Origin: Colletotrichum lupini
Taxonomy: Eukaryota > Ascomycota > Sordariomycetes > Glomerellales > Glomerellaceae
Assembly (NCBI RefSeq): GCF_023278565.1
Contig: NC_064680.1
Span: forward strand, 1,860,001-1,924,000
DNA length: 64,000 nucleotides
Reading direction: 5' to 3'
Shown piece after piece: positions 60,231 to 64,000 of this stretch. The position numbers were made by a program, and so were the translations under genes. Position 1 is the first letter of the stretch, and each line of letters starts with the position of its first letter. The notes below the pieces were generated by a model, which saw only the letters and a program-made list of their open reading frames with translations, was not told where the DNA came from and made no database searches.

Positions 60231-60718
60231 ATGGGTAACGTATGTACACCCAACGGACCCTTTCCCCTCACCCCACCGCTGATCAGGGTTCGGTGGAAAC
60301 CATGAAAATGAGGGGCAAAGATTTGATGCTGACATTCTGGGGGAATCAGGGCGCAAAGGCTCAGCAGAAGCGTGATCGCAACGCCAAAGACGCGAAGCCC
60401 AAGGGCTCTCAGCTCAAGGTGGTACGTAGCACTCATCCGCAATCAATACTCTTCCTAGATTCCAGCGACTGACACTTTTTGCGACCAGAACGCCGCCGCC
60501 AAGGATATCCAGTGCCAGATCTGCAAGTCCACCTTCTTGAAGACCACCAAGGCTCCCGCGTAAGTTGTAACCCTCGCGCCCCTCCTCTCCAATGTAGTTT
60601 TGGATGTCTGCGAACCAGCGTACTGACATCGTGTTCTTGCAACAGTCTCACCGAGCACGCCGAGAACAAGCACAGCAAGGGCCTCGCCGACTGCTTCCCC
60701 GCCTTCGTTGCCGCATAG
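60231..60718 (+). CDS. Small C2H2-type zinc-finger protein (ZNF706/4F5-like)
   Basis: Four small exons (60231-60239, 60350-60421, 60489-60559 and 60646-60718) encode 74 residues. The first exon is only nine bases (Met-Gly-Asn). After splicing the start MGNGAKAQQKRDRNAKD is the diagnostic N-terminus of this conserved eukaryotic family. The finger is CQICKSTFLKTTKAPALTEH with a second His in ENKH (C-x2-C-x15-H-x4-H). The end is DCFPAF plus VAA. Biochemical role is poorly known; the family is small, basic and probably nucleic-acid- or protein-binding. An alternative acceptor at 60286 would add 21 in-frame codons after residue 3; the family consensus supports the shorter form. Confidence 0.9.
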
Positions 60719-61147
60719 TTTGAAAGAGAGAAGAGACACGGAGAGTACGAGGAGTCACGAACAGAACGGAGTTGTGAGGAGTTTTCAGGGACGAGCATGG
60801 CGGCACGGCGTGATGTTGAAGAAATGGAGGGCGGATTCGGTCAAGATCTGGCCCGGGGCATGCAGCGAAAAGGCGTCATTTGAAATCTTGCCCTCTTCAT
60901 TTTCGGAAAATCAAGAAAAAAACACGATCAAACGAGTACAAACATACGCTTTCACAACTTGGGGCACGCATCGCGGTCGAGCTTATTTGCTCTCATGACC
61001 TGTGTGAAATTGCTGACTTCATAGTGCGAGCTGGATTCTCCACGGGTACAACCGACGAGTTCATCCAGATATGGGTCTGTTGAGTTACTACTACCGCGAG
61101 GAGAGAAGATCCTCATGAAGTTTACATATCGCTCTCACTGCGAGTTC
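60719..61147. other. Intergenic between two convergent genes
   Basis: About 0.43 kb of 3' flanks. No independent feature seen. Confidence 0.6.
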
Positions 61148-62412
61148 TCAATGCGCTGGAACAGGAACCGACGAAACCTCCGGAACACCCTTGACGTCCT
61201 TCTCTCCGCCACCACCGCCAGCAGCTCTAGCCTGCTCCTCGCGAATAGCAGCCAGGATGTCCGGATACCACCTCTCTCCCACATCTGGATGACTCTTGAC
61301 CCGATTCCTCAACGTCGCCTCCCCAAGCGTCTTGGCCACCCCGCCCTTCCGGAACGTAAACTCGACATCATCAAGCCTCGTCCCGCCGTTCTTCTCCAGC
61401 ACAAGTCGCCTCTGCTCCCGGATATCCTCCGGCACCCGCCCGACCCCGACGGTCTCGAGGTCCTCAAAATCAGCGTCCCCTCTCACTCCCTGGAAAAACG
61501 GGATTGAGAACCGCGCGCCCTCGCCGGCAGGCGGGCTGAGCACGCGGTGCGTCGTCGACACGCAGACGCCCCGCGTCAACGCCTCTAATCCCTGCCCGAT
61601 GGCCACAACCAGCGTCCCCTCGACGGGCGGCGCGTCGATCCATTCCCCGCGGACGTTCTGCACCTGCAGCCCGCGGTGGTGGCTCGCTTGCAAGAGGTAG
61701 CTGCTCAGCATACTATCCTTGTGCGGGCCGACTCCCTGCCCCTGGATCTCGGGATCCGTGATGCCGAGTTCTTGGAGGTCTGGGTATTTGACAATTTTGA
61801 GCTTGTGCTGCTGGTTGGCGTCAAAGTACTTGTTGAAGGCGTCGGCGGGCAGCTTGATGGCCTCGGCGATGAGGGAGGTGAAGGCGATGGAGATTTGGCC
61901 CATGCGGTCCATGTACTCTGTGAAGGTGGCGCGGAAGCCCGGGAGGGCGGATTCAGAGGGCCACTGGTTTGGGGCGAGGAGGTTGTAGTAGAGCGGGTCG
62001 TTTGGTCCCGGCAGCGGGTGTTCTGTCGAGAGGTCGATTTGTTCGCGGTGGTCTATCTTGCCTGCTGTGATTTCTGCTGAGAGCTGGGAGTAGCCGAGGA
62101 AGGATTTGGCGTTCTTCATCTCAATCTTTAGTCTAATCAAGAATGTCAGCACACTTACAGCCCGATTCACAATCTGGAGCATCATTGTCTGAATCAAAGG
62201 AGTTCACTGTACTTTTCCTCGGTGGGTATATCGAAGAAGCCCTTGCCTTCATTAATCACCCTCTTGAACAGCTCATCGGGAATACCGACGTTCTTGAGGT
62301 ACAGGAACCCGACTTCCATGAGTGCATGGCGCAGATCAATAAGAAACTGCGGTTTCGTCTCGGGATCCCGCGCCAAGGCGAGGTCGAGGATCGGAATGGA
62401 TGTGAAAGACAT
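61148..62412 (-). CDS. 2-oxoglutarate/Fe(II) oxygenase (isopenicillin N synthase-like family)
   Basis: Two exons (62412-62213 and 62132-61148) give 394 residues. The N-terminal DIOX_N domain shows PILDLALA and LMEVGFLYLKNVGIP. The junction reads FFDIPTEEKLKIEMKN, typical of the family. The core has an iron-binding triad at His204/Asp206 (VGPHKDSML) and His262 (STTHRVLSP). The 2-oxoglutarate-binding Arg274 lies in RFSIPFF. Such enzymes hydroxylate or desaturate small molecules; the substrate is unknown. A translated MRHTAMSF start five codons upstream is also possible. The C-terminus has a Gly run (AAGGGGGEKD) of the type that varies between strains. Confidence 0.9.
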
Positions 62413-63002
62413 GGCTGTGTGTCTCACTGCTGCTGTCTCATACTCTACAGGAATTAAAAAACGGTCGAGAGATCAAAAGACAGACGGCAAGCCTAGGCTG
62501 AACTAGGAAGAAGTTAGGGAAGGCAATTCAAATAGGTAGATTGTCTATTGAATCGATATCTGTGTAGAAGATATCAGTGGTATGATCCGGATAACATGAG
62601 TGCGAAGTCGCAGCATTTGGCACGCCGCTGTTCAGGTAAGCCGTCGTTTGAGCAATTGGGCAACGGGATGGCGTAATGCGGGCGGCGGGGCACTTTGCCG
62701 ATCGGCTTGCCCCGCAGTTCGGCGCGGCGGGGTCATCGAATAACCGGCGCATTTTCACATTCCATCTGACCGCCCAACCCTCACCAGCGCCAATAACGCG
62801 AAAACGCGAAAGCGGTAAAACACCAGCCTCTACTGGCAGATACGGGGTCACGACACTGAAGGATACCATAAGTAGCTTACACTTCTTCATATTTGTATTC
62901 ATTCGCGATACTAAGACCAAGTGACCCCCAATATCTACCAATCCAAAATCACCTAAACACTAAAAAAGAGTTCACCACCGGTGTGGCTACATCTCTTGGT
63001 GC
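62413..63002. other. Intergenic
   Basis: Promoter region of the oxygenase gene. No conserved coding frame. A run of six A (62972-62977) is the T6 run of the minus-strand tRNA-like unit. Confidence 0.55.
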
Positions 63003-63108
63003 TCATGCTGGGATTCGAACTCGGGTACTCGCTAAGCCTGTCGTCGAGTAAGGCTGGTTGGCGTTAGAAATTTTGATTGTTGACCATAAACCACTCCACC
63101 ACCCAGCC
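63003..63108 (-). ncRNA. Degenerate tRNA-like Pol III unit
   Basis: On the minus strand there is a good A-box (TGGTGGAGTGG) near the 5' end and a B-box (GAGTTCGAATCCC) about 70 bp on. A T6 run lies about 25 bp past the 3' end. A GGCTGGG at the start could pair with CCCAGC near the end. The anticodon stem does not form, and the T stem (CCGAG/CCCAG) has two mismatches. It is therefore probably a decayed tRNA or tRNA-derived SINE fragment rather than a working tRNA. Confidence 0.4.
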
Positions 63109-63465
63109 AGTTTGACCTGACCCGTCGACCTAGACGGGCGCCTGCTGGCTGGTGACAGGAATGGGATTGAGGGGGTCTATATACCCTTCTGGTGACATGT
63201 ATAGGAAGGTGCGATGAGCCAGGCGGTCCGGTCGTACGTGCCTGCCCTGCCTCACAGTCTATAAAGGTGTACAGACACAACGCATCCGTGACGAGGAGCA
63301 CGCAAGTAGTGCGCGAAGAGCCTTGAACTAAAGGGAGTTGCCTAGTACTCGGGCCAAGTCAATCGAACATTTCCACAAGAAACCCTTGAAGATCCAAATG
63401 CTTTTACTACATTCTTCTATTATCGGGTATAATGCACATATTTTGACAACTTTTGTTTAGCCGTT
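63109..63465. other. Intergenic, 3' flank of the UTP17-like gene
   Basis: About 0.36 kb with no coding frame; likely 3' untranslated sequence of the leftward gene entering from the right. Confidence 0.55.
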
Positions 63466-63999
63466 TCATGATCCCAGAGGCTTCGTCGCCAATAAACCCG
63501 TAACCTTGTAGAACATGTCCTCAACCGAGGGCATGGCAAAAGCCGGCGCCGCATCAAACAACTCGGCAAGTTTCTGCCTGTTGATAACGGCCGGTTGGGC
63601 GTCGTCATCATCCAAATCCATCTCTTCTCCGTTCGCAGCCTCCGTCTCCTGCTCATTGTCGCTGGCCATCTCCTCGTCCTCGATGGCGTCGTCGAGAACC
63701 ACGTCTGCGGCAACCGGCTCACCATCCAGCTGCATGTCCTCCAACGGCCTTGAGAGCGCGACGGCTGCGGGGTCCGAGGCCTCGGCGACTGACCAGAGTT
63801 GCGCCGCGTCATCGACTGCGACGAAGCCTGATGAGCTTCCGGTGGAGACAAGACTGGTGATACGGTGGGGGATGCGCCTCACGCACAGCAGCGCAGGCTC
63901 TTCCGGCTTGAAGACCGCGAGCTGCGAAGCTTGGCCGCCAGGTACGACGACGGCGAACGTCCGTGATTTACGGTCAACAGCCAAGTGACTGAATTCCTT
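63466..63999 (-). CDS. C-terminal part of Utp17/Nan1-like WD-repeat protein (partial)
   Basis: The frame is open to the window edge; 177 C-terminal residues are visible and the start lies outside. The segment begins with an end of WD-type strands (FSHLAVDRKSRTFAVV, then GFVAVDDAAQLWSV). It continues through a strongly acidic region (ASDNEQETEAANGEEMDLDDDD) and ends with ELFDAAPAFAMPSVEDMFYKV. A similar tail occurs in fungal Nan1/Utp17 (human WDR75), a t-UTP component of the small-subunit processome for pre-rRNA transcription and 18S maturation in the nucleolus. Assignment rests on a C-terminal fragment, so I give no symbol. Confidence 0.7.
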   Translation of the reverse strand, partial: KEFSHLAVDRKSRTFAVVVPGGQASQLAVFKPEEPALLCVRRIPHRITSLVSTGSSSGFVAVDDAAQLWSVAEASDPAAVALSRPLEDMQLDGEPVAADVVLDDAIEDEEMASDNEQETEAANGEEMDLDDDDAQPAVINRQKLAELFDAAPAFAMPSVEDMFYKVTGLLATKPLGS

Positions 64000-64000
64000 C

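Noticed and set aside
1..64000. CRISPR arrays, rRNA genes, telomere repeats
   Set aside because: No regularly spaced repeats, rRNA-like or TTAGGG-type arrays seen; CRISPR is not expected in a fungal nuclear genome.

Overview
The window looks like nuclear DNA of a filamentous ascomycete (Pezizomycotina, most likely a Sordariomycete). The evidence is short introns with GTANGT donors and YAG acceptors, proteins typical of that group (LaeA-like methyltransferase, NACHT-ankyrin STAND receptor, DUF1479 protein) and intergenic motifs such as CTAAGGTAC and TACTCCGTA. I cannot name the species. I rebuilt intron-exon structures by hand: conserved family residues had to read through each junction, and spliced lengths had to be whole codons.

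Layout. 0.3-1.6 kb: a six-exon LaeA-like methyltransferase (-). 1.6-17.2 kb: about 15.6 kb with no convincing gene. 17.2-28.4 kb is a housekeeping block: TFIIA large subunit (-), the APC/C activator Cdc20 (-), a kelch-BTB protein resembling S. pombe Ral2 (+, divergent from Cdc20), and an Sfp1-like zinc-finger regulator (-). 28.4-39.0 kb: about 10.6 kb without a convincing gene, holding a 704-bp element with perfect 26-bp terminal inverted repeats, a perfect 8-bp target duplication and a very AT-rich core. 39.0-43.0 kb: the HIG1 protein Rcf2 (+) and a second kelch protein (-). 47.4 kb: an intron-containing tRNA-Glu(CUC). 48.3-54.8 kb: a 2144-residue STAND receptor (-). 56.2-64.0 kb: a DUF1479 protein (-), a helix-hairpin-helix-like protein (-), a 74-residue zinc-finger protein (+), a 2-oxoglutarate oxygenase (-), a degenerate tRNA-like unit (-) and the C-terminus of an Utp17/Nan1-like ribosome-biogenesis protein (-) cut by the window edge.

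The genes do not form one pathway. Most are core eukaryotic functions: transcription initiation, cell-cycle control, growth regulation, respiratory supercomplexes and ribosome biogenesis. The accessory part is the two gene-empty stretches, the transposon-like element, the STAND receptor and the LaeA-like methyltransferase. No gene cluster for a secondary metabolite and no virus is visible. The best candidates for something undescribed are the non-autonomous hAT-like element, the STAND receptor and the long gene-empty interval beside the methyltransferase.
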